The notes beneath the pieces are model-generated. The model was not told the origin of the DNA, did not search any database, and saw nothing but the letters and a program-made list of their open reading frames with translations. A DNA stretch of 64,000 nt from Cellulomonas timonensis (GTDB lineage: Bacteria; Actinomycetota; Actinomycetes; Actinomycetales; Cellulomonadaceae): positions 434,001-498,000 of the forward strand of contig NZ_FCOT01000011.1 of the NCBI RefSeq assembly GCF_900046455.1. Reading direction: 5' to 3'. This document shows, one piece after another, positions 8,454-18,584 of this stretch (position 1 is the stretch's first letter; each line of letters opens with the position of its first letter). A program made the position numbers and the translations under genes.

Positions 8454-9557
8454 ATGCCACGCATCACCAGCGCCCGCCAGCACGGGCGCCCACACCGATC
8501 GACCCTCGCGACGGGCGTGGCCCTCGCGGCCGCCACGGCGCTCGCGCTCACGGCCTGCTCGGCCATCGGCAGCGGGGACGACGCGTCCAGCAGCCCCGCC
8601 GAGACGGTCACCCTCGTCACGCACGACTCCTTCGCGTTGAGCGACGGGCTGATCGAGGCGTTCGAGGAGGAGTCCGGCCTGACGGTGGAGATCGTCACGC
8701 CGGGCGACGGCGGCTCGCTGGTCAACCAGCTCGTGCTGACCAAGGACGCCCCGCTGGGCGACGCCGTGTTCGGCATCGACAACTCGTTCGCCTCGCGCGC
8801 CATCGACGCGGGCGTGCTCGCGCCGTACACGTCGCAGGCCCCCGCGGCGGCCGACGCGGCGCAATACGCGCCGGACGACTCCGGCTCCCTCACGGCCGTC
8901 GACGTGGGCGACGTGTGCCTCAACATCGACGACACGTGGTTCGCCGAGCACGGGCAGCAGCCCCCGGCCACCCTCGAGGACCTGACGAAGCCCGAGTACA
9001 AGGACCAGCTCGTGGTGACCAACGCGGCGACGTCCTCTCCGGGGCTCGCGTTCCTGCTGGCGACCATCGGCGCGTTCGGCGAGGACGGCTGGCAGGGCTA
9101 CTGGGGCCAGCTGCAGGCGAACGGCCTCAAGGTCGTCGAGAGCTGGTCGGACGCCTACGACGTCGACTTCTCCGGCGGCAGCGGCCAGGGCCAGCGGCCC
9201 ATCGTGCTGTCGTACGCGTCGTCGCCGCCGTTCACCGTGCCGGAGGGCGGCTCGGAGCCCACCACCTCGGCGCTGCTCGACACGTGCTTCCGCCAGGTCG
9301 AGTACGCCGGGGTGCTGGCGAACGCCCAGAACCCCGAGGGCGCCCAGCAGCTGGTGGACTTCCTGCTCTCGGATGAGGTGCAGGCCGACATCCCGGGCTC
9401 CATGTACATGTACCCGGTGAGCAGCTCCGTCGAGCTGCCCGCCGAGTGGGCCCGGTGGGCGCCGCTGTCCGACGCGCCGTTCCAGGTGGCGCCCGCCGAC
9501 ATCGAGCAGCACCGTGACGAGTGGATCAGGGCATGGACGGACATCGTCACGGGCTGA
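8454..9557 (+). CDS. thiB: Thiamine ABC transporter substrate-binding lipoprotein
   Basis: Periplasm-side (cell-surface) thiamine/TPP binding protein, 367 residues. The N terminus is a lipoprotein signal: basic RPHRS, hydrophobic VALAAATALA, then the lipobox LTAC with Cys35. The mature part has the ThiB/TbpA family pattern (VTLVTHDSFALSD, GDAVFGIDNSF, DVCLNIDD, SPGLAFLLA). ATG 8454 is preferred over ATG 8439 because GGGAGG lies eight bases before it; 8439 would overlap that site. It is first behind the TPP riboswitch, which supports thiamine as ligand. Confidence 0.92.
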   Translation: MPRITSARQHGRPHRSTLATGVALAAATALALTACSAIGSGDDASSSPAETVTLVTHDSFALSDGLIEAFEEESGLTVEIVTPGDGGSLVNQLVLTKDAPLGDAVFGIDNSFASRAIDAGVLAPYTSQAPAAADAAQYAPDDSGSLTAVDVGDVCLNIDDTWFAEHGQQPPATLEDLTKPEYKDQLVVTNAATSSPGLAFLLATIGAFGEDGWQGYWGQLQANGLKVVESWSDAYDVDFSGGSGQGQRPIVLSYASSPPFTVPEGGSEPTTSALLDTCFRQVEYAGVLANAQNPEGAQQLVDFLLSDEVQADIPGSMYMYPVSSSVELPAEWARWAPLSDAPFQVAPADIEQHRDEWIRAWTDIVTG

Positions 9558-11323
9558 GCACCCTCAAGCCCAGCACCCTCGCGCCCGACGCGGACCGGCA
9601 GCCGCGCCCGACGCCCCCGCCGCCCTCCCCGACCCGTGCGCGGGCCGGGGGGCGGCGGCCGGGCGTTGGCCGCGTGCTCGCCTGGGGGCTGGCGGCGGGC
9701 ATCCCGCTGGTGTTCCTCGGGGTGTTCTTCGCGTGGCCCGTCGCCACGCTGGTGGCCCGGGGCTTCATCGCCGACGGCGCCCTGGACCTGTCCGCGTTCG
9801 CGGAGGTGTTCGCGCGGCAGCGGACCTGGCGCATCATCGGCCTCACGCTGGCGCAGGCGGGCATCGCCACGGCCATCGCGCTGCTGCTCGGCATCCCGGG
9901 CGCCTATGTGCTGCACCGGCGCCAGTTCCGGGGCCGGGCCGCCGTCCGGGCCTTCGTCACCGTGCCGTTCGTGCTGCCCACCGTCGTGGTCGGCGTCGCG
10001 TTCCGCTCGCTGCTCGCCACCGGCGGCCCACTCGACTTCCTGGGCCTGGACGGCACCTTCGCGGCGATCGTCGCGGCGCTCGTCTTCTTCAACTACGCCC
10101 TGGTGGTGCGCACCGTCGGCGGGCTGTGGGAGCACCTGGACCCCCGCACCGAGCAGGCGGCGCGGGCCCTGGGCGCCTCGCCGCTGCGCGCGTTCGCGTC
10201 GGTGACCCTGCCGGCGCTGGCCCCGGCCATCGCGTCGGCGGCGTCGCTGGTCTTCCTGTTCTGCGCCACGGCGTTCGGCGCCGTCCTGGTGCTGGGCGGC
10301 ACGCGCTACGGCACCATCGAGACCGAGATCTGGATCCAGACCACCCAGTTCCTCGACCTGCGCGCCGCGTCCGTGCTGTCCGTGGTGCAGCTCGTGATCG
10401 TGGCCGCGGCGTTGGCCGTGGCCAGCCGGGCGCGTCGGACCCGGGAGCGCGCGCTGTCCCTGTCGGAGCCCGCCGGCGCCGCCCGGCCGTTGCGGCTGCG
10501 CAGCGGCGTCGACGCGGCGGCCGCCGGGGTCACGGCCCTGGTGGTGGTGCTCATCGCGTTGCCGCTGGTCAGCCTCGTGGTCCGCTCGCTGCGCACCCCG
10601 ACGGGCTGGGGGATTGGCAACTACACAGCGCTGGGCACCACCGGCGGCAGCAATGCGCTGACCGTGACGGTGTGGGAGGCGGCGGCCAACTCGCTGCGCA
10701 TCGCCCTGGACGCGACGGTCATGGCGGTGCTCGTGGGCGGGCTCGTGGCGCTGGTGGTCTCGCGCCGCCCGCGCCGCCGATCGGCCCGGCGTGCGGTGTC
10801 GCTGCTCGACGCGGTGTTCATGCTCCCGCTCGGCGTCTCGGCGGTGACCGTCGGCTTCGGGTTCCTGCTGACCCTGGACCACCCCTTCGGCCTCGACGTG
10901 GACCTGCGCCGTAGCGCGCTGCTGGTGCCGATCGCCCAGGCCGTCGTCGCGGTGCCCCTCGTGGTGCGGACCGTGCTGCCGGTGCTGCGCGCCATCGACC
11001 CCCGACTGCGGGAGGCGGCGGCCACCCTGGGCGCCGGGCCGGGCCGGGTGCTGGCGTCCGTGGACCTCGCGATGACGGTGCGCGCGCTGGGCCTCGCCGT
11101 CGGGTTCGCGTTCGCGGTGTCGCTCGGGGAGTTCGGAGCCACGTCGTTCCTGGCGCGGCCCGATCGGCCCACGCTGCCCGTCGTCATCTTCAAGCTCATC
11201 GGCCGTCCCGGCGCGGAGAACCACGGCATGGCGCTCGCCGCGTCAGTGCTGCTCGCGCTGGTCACGGCCGGCATCATCGCCGTCGCCGAACGCCTGCGCG
11301 GCCCGGCAGGAGGGGAGCTCTGA
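9533..11323 (+). CDS. thiP: Thiamine ABC transporter permease (duplicated domain)
   Basis: Inner-membrane permease of about 596 residues with two fused binding-protein-dependent transport domains. Each half carries the cytoplasmic coupling loop with an EAA-like pattern: EQAARALGASPLRAF in the first and REAAATLGAGPGRVL in the second. The ThiP-type motif GEFGATSFLARPDRPTLPV is near the C terminus. ATG 9533 lies inside the end of thiB, a 25-base overlap; GTG 9521 is an alternative. The Pro-rich first 40 residues are not conserved. Confidence 0.9.
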   Translation: MDGHRHGLSTLKPSTLAPDADRQPRPTPPPPSPTRARAGGRRPGVGRVLAWGLAAGIPLVFLGVFFAWPVATLVARGFIADGALDLSAFAEVFARQRTWRIIGLTLAQAGIATAIALLLGIPGAYVLHRRQFRGRAAVRAFVTVPFVLPTVVVGVAFRSLLATGGPLDFLGLDGTFAAIVAALVFFNYALVVRTVGGLWEHLDPRTEQAARALGASPLRAFASVTLPALAPAIASAASLVFLFCATAFGAVLVLGGTRYGTIETEIWIQTTQFLDLRAASVLSVVQLVIVAAALAVASRARRTRERALSLSEPAGAARPLRLRSGVDAAAAGVTALVVVLIALPLVSLVVRSLRTPTGWGIGNYTALGTTGGSNALTVTVWEAAANSLRIALDATVMAVLVGGLVALVVSRRPRRRSARRAVSLLDAVFMLPLGVSAVTVGFGFLLTLDHPFGLDVDLRRSALLVPIAQAVVAVPLVVRTVLPVLRAIDPRLREAAATLGAGPGRVLASVDLAMTVRALGLAVGFAFAVSLGEFGATSFLARPDRPTLPVVIFKLIGRPGAENHGMALAASVLLALVTAGIIAVAERLRGPAGGEL

Positions 11324-12393
11324 TGGACGGGCTCATGATCGACGCGCTCAGCGTCCGGTACGGCGACGCGCGCCGGGGCGCGGAGGTCCGCGCCGTCGAT
11401 GGCGTGACCCTCGAGGTGCAGCGCGGGGAGGTGCTGGCTCTGCTCGGCCCGTCGGGCTGCGGCAAGTCCAGCGTGCTGCGCGCTGTCGCGGGGCTGGAGC
11501 CGTTGGCGGCGGGCAGCGTGTCGTGGGACGGCGCGGACCTCGCGGGCGTGCCCGTGCACCGGCGCGGCTTCGGCCTGATGTTCCAGGACGGCCAGCTGTT
11601 CCCGCACCGGGACGTCGCGGGGAACGTCGAGTACGGGCTGCGCATGGCGCGGATCCCGCGCGAGCAGCGGCGCGCTCGCGTCGCCGAGCTGTTGGATGTC
11701 GTGGGGCTCGCCGGATACGGGGCCCGCGCGGTGGCGACCCTGTCCGGCGGTGAGCGGCAGCGGGTCGCGCTGGCCCGCGCGCTTGCGCCCCGCCCGCGCC
11801 TGCTGCTGCTCGACGAGCCGCTGTCCGCCCTGGACCGCGCGCTGCGCGAACGCCTGGCGGACGATGTGCGCTCGGCGCTGGTCGCCACCGGCACGACGGC
11901 GCTGTTCGTCACGCACGACCATGACGAGGCCGCGACGGTGGGGGACCGCGTCGCGGTGATGAGCGCGGGGCGGCTGCTCCAGGCGGCGCCGCCCGCCGAG
12001 CTGTGGCGGCGGCCCGCGAGCCGGGAGGTCGCCGAGTTCCTCGGGTACCAGGCGTTCGTCGACCTCGACTCGGCGCAGGGCGCGGCGATCCGCGGGGCCC
12101 TCGGCGGCGACCTGCCCGCGGGGGTGCGGGTGGCGGCGCTGGCGGAGGGCGCGCTCGTGGTCGCCGGCCTTGTCGTCGGCCCAGTGGGCATGTCGGGGAG
12201 TGGCTCGGCCGAGGCCCCGGTCGTCGCCTCGGGGACGGTTCTCGCGACGGCGTTCCGACGCGGCCGCACGGAGCTCTCGGTACGGGTGGAGGGCCTCGGT
12301 CGCGTCACCGCCGCGGCTGCCGCTGGGGCCGTCGCGGCGCCCGGTGACGAGGTGGCGCTGACGCTCGACCGGAAGGCCGTGGCACTGCTCTGA
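11323..12393 (+). CDS. thiQ: Thiamine ABC transporter ATP-binding protein
   Basis: ATPase of the thiamine importer, 356 residues. Walker A is GPSGCGKSS (about residue 43), the signature is LSGGERQRVALARAL, Walker B is LLLLDEPLSALD, and the H-loop is FVTHDHDEA. It is longer than ThiQ of enterics (about 230 residues): a C-terminal domain of about 100 residues follows, like the regulatory extensions of other importer ATPases. ATG 11323 shares one base with the thiP stop (TGATG). Confidence 0.9.
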   Translation: MDGLMIDALSVRYGDARRGAEVRAVDGVTLEVQRGEVLALLGPSGCGKSSVLRAVAGLEPLAAGSVSWDGADLAGVPVHRRGFGLMFQDGQLFPHRDVAGNVEYGLRMARIPREQRRARVAELLDVVGLAGYGARAVATLSGGERQRVALARALAPRPRLLLLDEPLSALDRALRERLADDVRSALVATGTTALFVTHDHDEAATVGDRVAVMSAGRLLQAAPPAELWRRPASREVAEFLGYQAFVDLDSAQGAAIRGALGGDLPAGVRVAALAEGALVVAGLVVGPVGMSGSGSAEAPVVASGTVLATAFRRGRTELSVRVEGLGRVTAAAAAGAVAAPGDEVALTLDRKAVALL

Positions 12394-12511
12394 CCTGGCG
12401 ATGTGACGAATCGGGCGCCCGGTGGACGGGCCGCCGGGGCGAGTGCGGACTACGGTCGGAAGAGTCCCGGGCTCGTTCGTCCCGGGCGGACTCAGGGCGG
12501 GGTGGAACAGC

Positions 12512-13306
12512 ATGTCGGTGGGACTCGAGCATCGCGAGGTAGTGGGCCTGGACATCGAGGCGCCCGCGGACGTGGTGTGGCGCCATCTACGGGAGCCGGA
12601 TCTGGTGCGGCGATGGTTCGGCTGGGACCGCGATGGTCTCGACGAGGAGATCAGCGAGACGTTCGGCGTCCGACCTGTCGCCTCCGAGACGTCCTCCGTC
12701 GGCGGGGCGCATGTGCGGGCACTGGCCTGGCCGCGGGGAGACCGCCTCGTGGTGACGCCGGCGCCAGGCGAGTCGCACCACCGCTCGCATGTGTCGGTGC
12801 AGCGGAACGCGCATGACGGCCTCACCACGTTCGACGGTGTGCACGACCCGCGCGACGAGGCGTGGATCGCGGGCGCCCATCAGCTCAAGTTCGCGCTCGA
12901 GGAGCATGCGGGCGCCGACCGCCACACCGTCGTGATGCGGGACATGGACGCCGGGCCGCTGCGCGACAGGCTGATCGACCGCCTGGGCCTGCATGGCCTG
13001 CGGGGCATCCCGGTGGGCGGCCACCTCCAGGCCGAGCTCCCCGACGGCTCGCTGATCGGCGGGCAGGTGCTCTACAAGAGCGAGCACCAGGTGGGCTTGC
13101 GCCTGTACGCGGAGAGCTCCGCGTTGCTGGTGCTCATGGAGACGCCGGCGGGCAGCCGTCCGCCGCACGGCCTGCTCACGGCGGTGCTCTCGCTGTACGA
13201 CGTGGACGATGCGGCCGTCGCGGAGATCCTGGGCCGGTGGGCGAGCTGGTGGGGCGGGGCGGCCACGTCGTCGACCGCGAGCCCTCGCCGCACACGGGTG
13301 AGCTGA
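12512..13306 (+). CDS. SRPBCC/START-like domain protein
   Basis: A 264-residue protein with the N-terminal pattern of activator-of-Hsp90/polyketide-cyclase-like SRPBCC proteins: VVGLDIEAPADVVWRHLREPDLVRRWFGWD. Such folds bind hydrophobic ligands, but the substrate here is unknown. ATG 12512 opens the conserved region; the open frame continues 30 codons upstream without a better start. It sits between the thiamine and dnaK operons with its own gaps, so it is probably transcribed alone. Confidence 0.65.
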   Translation: MSVGLEHREVVGLDIEAPADVVWRHLREPDLVRRWFGWDRDGLDEEISETFGVRPVASETSSVGGAHVRALAWPRGDRLVVTPAPGESHHRSHVSVQRNAHDGLTTFDGVHDPRDEAWIAGAHQLKFALEEHAGADRHTVVMRDMDAGPLRDRLIDRLGLHGLRGIPVGGHLQAELPDGSLIGGQVLYKSEHQVGLRLYAESSALLVLMETPAGSRPPHGLLTAVLSLYDVDDAAVAEILGRWASWWGGAATSSTASPRRTRVS

Positions 13307-13392
13307 CCGCCTGAGCTGAGTGCCTGTCGAGGTGCAGGTCTGTCGCGGCAGGCGTCAACTGAGAGGAGTGGGGGCGAGTCCCGTCTCCTCAG

Positions 13393-13413
13393 ATTGAGCC
13401 GACCAGACTCAAC
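13393..13413 (+). promoter_or_regulatory. HAIR-like operator 1 (HspR binding site)
   Basis: ATTGAGC-N7-ACTCAAC matches the HspR inverted repeat consensus CTTGAGT-N7-ACTCAAG with the correct 7-7-7 spacing but weaker outer bases. It lies 124 bases before dnaK and 43 bases before the second copy. HspR is encoded at the end of this operon, so autoregulation is expected. Confidence 0.75.
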
Positions 13414-13455
13414 ATTGGGCCTTGGAACTTGCGTGGCGCGCCGACTGCGCGCAGA

Positions 13456-13476
13456 CTTGAGCGCAGCAGACTCAAG
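13456..13476 (+). promoter_or_regulatory. HAIR operator 2 (HspR binding site)
   Basis: CTTGAGC-N7-ACTCAAG differs by one base from the HAIR consensus. It is 61 bases upstream of the dnaK start. Two HAIR copies upstream of dnaK are known from Streptomyces, where HspR, with DnaK as co-repressor, holds the operon off at normal temperature. Confidence 0.9.
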
Positions 13477-13536
13477 CAGCCCCGCGGTGGCGCAACTCCC
13501 CGGGGGTCCTCGCACCCACACGAAAGGCACACGCTC

Positions 13537-15404
<1,868 letters not shown>

Positions 15405-15408
<4 letters not shown>

Positions 15409-16049
15409 GCGAGAACCAGCCCCACGCCGGGGGACAGGGCCAGCCCGACTCCTCCGGCGAGGAGACCCCCCGCTTCACCGACAAGCGCCGCGTCGACCCG
15501 GAGACGGGCGCGGTGCGTGACCAGCCCGGGGCCGAGGAGGGCACGGCCGACCCGCTCGCCGGGCTCGAGGCCGAGGCCGACGCCCACATGCACGAGCAGC
15601 TCGTCGCGGCCGAGACCCTGGCCGCGGAGCGCCTCGACGAGCTGCAGCGCGCCAACGCGGCGTACTTCAACCTCGAGCAGCAGTACACGGGCTACGTGAA
15701 GCGTTCGAAGGCCGACGCGGCCGTCGCCCGCGACCGTGGCGTCGCCGAGGTCGCCGAGGGGCTCATCCCGGTGCTCGACGACATCGAGCTGGCCCGCCAG
15801 CACGGTGACCTGGTGGGCCCGTTCGGGTCGATCGCGGAGAAGCTCGAGAGCATCCTGGCCCGGTTCGGCATCGTCAGGTACGGGGCCGAGGGCGAGGTGT
15901 TCGACCCGAACGTCCACGAGGCGCTCATGCACTCCCACTCGTCGGACGTCACCGAGCCGACGGTCGCCACCGTCCTGCAGCCCGGGTACCGCGCGGGGGA
16001 CCGCATCGTGCGGGCCGCCCGCGTGGCCGTCATCGACCCGGATGCCTGA
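15405..16049 (+). CDS. grpE: Nucleotide exchange factor GrpE
   Basis: GrpE releases ADP from DnaK. The 214-residue protein has an unstructured N terminus of about 50 residues, a coiled-coil region around residues 60-110 ([28 protein letters not shown]), and the beta domain with the family motif [12 protein letters not shown] and [18 protein letters not shown] at the end. GTG 15405 overlaps the dnaK stop by four bases. Confidence 0.95.
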
Positions 16050-16101
16050 GGTGCCCCGTGCGCCCCGGCGCCGGGCATGAGCTGAGCGGGAGGGAGACGC
16101 C

Positions 16102-17103
16102 GTGAGCGGCCAGGACTGGCTGGAGAAGGACTACTACGCCGCTCTCGGCGTCCCGAAGGACGCGGACCAGGCGGCGATCAAGAAGGCCTACCGCAAGCTC
16201 GCACGGCAGATGCACCCGGACCACAACCCCGGCGACCCGACCGCCGAGGGGAAGTTCAAGGACGTCGGCGAGGCCTACTCGGTCCTCTCCGACCCCGAGC
16301 AGCGCCAGCAGTACGACCAGCTCCGCGCGATGGCCGGCGGCGCCCGCTTCTCCGGAGCGGGCGCCGGCGGGGGAGCCGCCGGGTTCGAGGACCTGTTCGG
16401 CGGCGGCTTCGGCGGCGGGGGGCAGCGCGTCCGGTTCTCCACCGGCGGCGGCGGCCAGGACATGCCGGGCGGCTTCGAGGACATCCTCGGCGGCCTGTTC
16501 GGCGGCGGAGGCGGAGGCGGCGGGTTCGGAGGATTCGGCGGGGGTCGCGGCCCCCGTCCGGGCGCCGACCTGGAGGCTGTGACCACCTTGCCGTTCCGGC
16601 AGGCCACCGAGGGCTCCACGGTCTCGCTGAATGTGGAGGGGCGCACCGTCAACGCGCGGATCCCCCCGGGCGTCCACGACGGCCAGAAGATCAGGCTGCG
16701 CGGCAAGGGCCGGCCGGGCGTGAACGGCGGGCCGGCGGGCGACTTGGTCGTCACGGTGCGGGTCACCCCGCACCCCGTGTTCACCCTCGACGGCAACAAC
16801 CTGCGCGAGACAGTGCCGGTGGCCTTCGACGAGGCGGCACTCGGCGCGCAGATCGAGGTGCCGACGCTGGATGGCGGCTCCGTCCGGGTGAAGATCCCCG
16901 CGGGCACGCCCTCAGGGCGGACACTGCGAGTCAAGGGCCGGGGCATCACCACGTCCAAGGGCGCCGGCGACTTGCTGGTGACCGTCATGGTCGTGGTGCC
17001 GCAGAAGCTCTCGGGCGCGGCACGCGACGCGGTTGAGGCGTTCGGGGTGGCGACCTCCGGCGAGGATGTGCGCGCGGACCTGCGAACGCAGGCCCGGGCC
17101 TGA
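16102..17103 (+). CDS. dnaJ: DnaJ-type co-chaperone lacking the zinc-finger domain
   Basis: Hsp40 partner of DnaK, 333 residues. The J domain (residues 8-75) has the HPD motif at 38-40. A long Gly/Phe-rich linker follows (about 80-150), then two C-terminal peptide-binding domains starting GADLEAVTTLPFRQA. No CxxCxGxG repeats are present: the protein contains no cysteine cluster at all, so it is a type II (CbpA-like) DnaJ although it sits in the classical operon. It starts at GTG 16102 after GGGAGG. Zinc-dependent functions of type I DnaJ should be missing. Confidence 0.93.
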   Translation: MSGQDWLEKDYYAALGVPKDADQAAIKKAYRKLARQMHPDHNPGDPTAEGKFKDVGEAYSVLSDPEQRQQYDQLRAMAGGARFSGAGAGGGAAGFEDLFGGGFGGGGQRVRFSTGGGGQDMPGGFEDILGGLFGGGGGGGGFGGFGGGRGPRPGADLEAVTTLPFRQATEGSTVSLNVEGRTVNARIPPGVHDGQKIRLRGKGRPGVNGGPAGDLVVTVRVTPHPVFTLDGNNLRETVPVAFDEAALGAQIEVPTLDGGSVRVKIPAGTPSGRTLRVKGRGITTSKGAGDLLVTVMVVVPQKLSGAARDAVEAFGVATSGEDVRADLRTQARA

Positions 17104-17132
17104 TCTGACCGACCACGGCGAAGGGGCGAGAC

Positions 17133-17570
17133 ATGCTGGCAGACGACGCGCAGGTGTACGTGATCTCGGTCGCGGCCGAGCTCGCGGGCATGCACCCGCA
17201 GACGCTGCGCCAGTACGACCGGCTGGGCATCGTCTCGCCCCGGCGCACCCGTGGCCGTGGCCGCCGCTACTCGTGGCGTGACATCGAGCAGCTCCGCGAG
17301 GTGCAGCGCCTGTCCCAGGACGAGGGCGTGAACCTCGCCGGCATCAAGCGCATCCTCGACCTCGAGGCCGAGGTCGAGCGGCTCAGCCAGCAGGTCGAGT
17401 ACCTGCGCTCCTTCGCCGAGCCCGGGCGGCGGGTGTTCACGGCGGGCCCCACGGGCGACGTGATCGCCGTGCGCCGCGGGCAGCGGGCCCGGATGGGCGA
17501 GCAGCGCAGCACGGGCGGGGCCATCGTGCTGTGGCGGCCGTCGCGGCGCACGGAGATCACCTACCGCTGA
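17133..17570 (+). CDS. hspR: MerR-family heat-shock repressor HspR
   Basis: A 145-residue regulator. The N terminus carries the MerR-type winged helix: VYVISVAAELAGMHPQTLRQ, then YDRLGIVSPRRTRGRGRRYS, as in HspR. A coiled-coil (LEAEVERLSQQVEYLRSF) probably mediates dimerisation. It binds HAIR repeats, two of which stand before dnaK, closing a feedback loop. Thirty bases separate it from dnaJ, in the same direction. Confidence 0.93.
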   Translation: MLADDAQVYVISVAAELAGMHPQTLRQYDRLGIVSPRRTRGRGRRYSWRDIEQLREVQRLSQDEGVNLAGIKRILDLEAEVERLSQQVEYLRSFAEPGRRVFTAGPTGDVIAVRRGQRARMGEQRSTGGAIVLWRPSRRTEITYR

Positions 17571-17604
17571 CGCGCGGCGCCTGCGGCTGAGGGCGCGGCC
17601 CGGC

Positions 17605-17874
17605 TCAGACGCCGGCTCCCGCCCGGATCGCGAGAGCCCGTTGAGTGTCGGCCTCCCGGGCGGCGAGGGTCGCGGCGGCGATGCGGTCGGCTGTGTGAGG
17701 CGATCCGTGCTCGGCGGTAGCCCTGTCACGGCGCCGACTGCGCAGCCGGGCGCCTGCCTCGAGATGCCGGCCGACGAGGGGCCAGCGCCGCTGCTGGCGG
17801 GGCGGTGACCAGCTCAGCGTCGGGACGGGGATGCGCACGCTGATGGTGCGGGCCTGGTAGGCGACGGTCAACAT
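17605..17874 (-). CDS. Small hypothetical protein downstream of ArsR-type regulator
   Basis: A basic protein of about 89 residues with no domain I recognise; it has many Arg residues and an Ala-rich helical C terminus (AATLAAREADTQRALAIRA). ATG 17874 lies two bases after the regulator's stop at 17876, and GTG 17889 would overlap it, so the two are probably co-transcribed. It could also be a chance frame in GC-rich DNA. Confidence 0.4.
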   Translation of the reverse strand: MLTVAYQARTISVRIPVPTLSWSPPRQQRRWPLVGRHLEAGARLRSRRRDRATAEHGSPHTADRIAAATLAAREADTQRALAIRAGAGV

Positions 17875-17875
17875 C

Positions 17876-18508
17876 TCAGCCCTCGTCACGTGGTGAGGGC
17901 TCGGAGGCCGGGCCGTCGGGGTCGGGGCTGGCCATCGAGACGATGTTCCAGAGCCGGGCGCCTGGCGGGCGCAGCGCGGGGTCGTCGCGCCGGGCGCGGA
18001 AGGACTCGCCGATCTGGGCGAGCTGCTCGACGAGCTCGGCGGCCTCCTCGGGCGTGACCCACGCCATCGTCTTCAGCAGGCTTGGCCCCTCGGTGTCGCG
18101 GTCGCCGCTGATGTGTCGCTCGGCCTCGGCGCGCATCGAGGCGATGAACCTGTCCACATCGCGGGAGGCGGTCATCGCGGCGAGCTCGACCACGGCATGG
18201 GTCGATGCGGGGTCGGCTCCGGCGGAGTCGGGCTCGGCGCCAAACGATCGAGGGCTCGTCGCCGTCCGGCGCCAAGGGCGCAGCCTGCCGATGGGCTCGG
18301 CGCGCTCGACGAAGCCGTAGCGCTCGAGCGTGCGCAGGTGGAACGAGCAGTTCGCGACAGTCTCGCCGAGGGCCTCGGCGCACTCGGTGGCGGTGGCCTG
18401 GGGGCGCGCGTCGATCAGCTCGAGGATCGCGATGCGGACGGGGTGGGTGAGCGCGCGGATGCGCTCGGGGTCGCTCGTGCGCATCTGGGGGGTCGGCCGC
18501 TCATCCAT
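17876..18508 (-). CDS. ArsR-type winged-helix transcriptional regulator
   Basis: A 210-residue regulator. Residues about 10-75 form the winged helix: RIRALTHPVRIAILELI, then ATATECAEALGETVANCSFHLRTL as recognition helix region and ERYGFVERAE. No metal-binding ELCVCDL motif is present, so the ligand is not predicted. The C-terminal 130 residues are an extra domain that in this subgroup often senses or dimerises. A perfect 19-bp inverted repeat lies 17-60 bases upstream of the ATG, so autoregulation is likely. Confidence 0.82.
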   Translation of the reverse strand: MDERPTPQMRTSDPERIRALTHPVRIAILELIDARPQATATECAEALGETVANCSFHLRTLERYGFVERAEPIGRLRPWRRTATSPRSFGAEPDSAGADPASTHAVVELAAMTASRDVDRFIASMRAEAERHISGDRDTEGPSLLKTMAWVTPEEAAELVEQLAQIGESFRARRDDPALRPPGARLWNIVSMASPDPDGPASEPSPRDEG

Positions 18509-18524
18509 GGCCCGAGACTAGACG

Positions 18525-18568
18525 CGCAACACCTCTTGCGCAACAACTATTGCGCAAGAGGTGTTGCG
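18525..18568. promoter_or_regulatory. Perfect 19-bp inverted repeat, likely ArsR-family operator
   Basis: Arms 18525-18543 and 18550-18568 are perfect inverted copies separated by six bases. Each arm itself ends in the palindrome TTGCGCAA (18536-18543 and 18550-18557), so the element looks like two adjacent dimer sites. It is just upstream of the ArsR-type start (18508) and just after the stop of the next minus-strand gene (18585). Regulator binding is inferred; it would also fold as a hairpin and could terminate the upstream gene. Confidence 0.7.
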
Positions 18569-18584
18569 TAAAGTCGGGCGTTGG

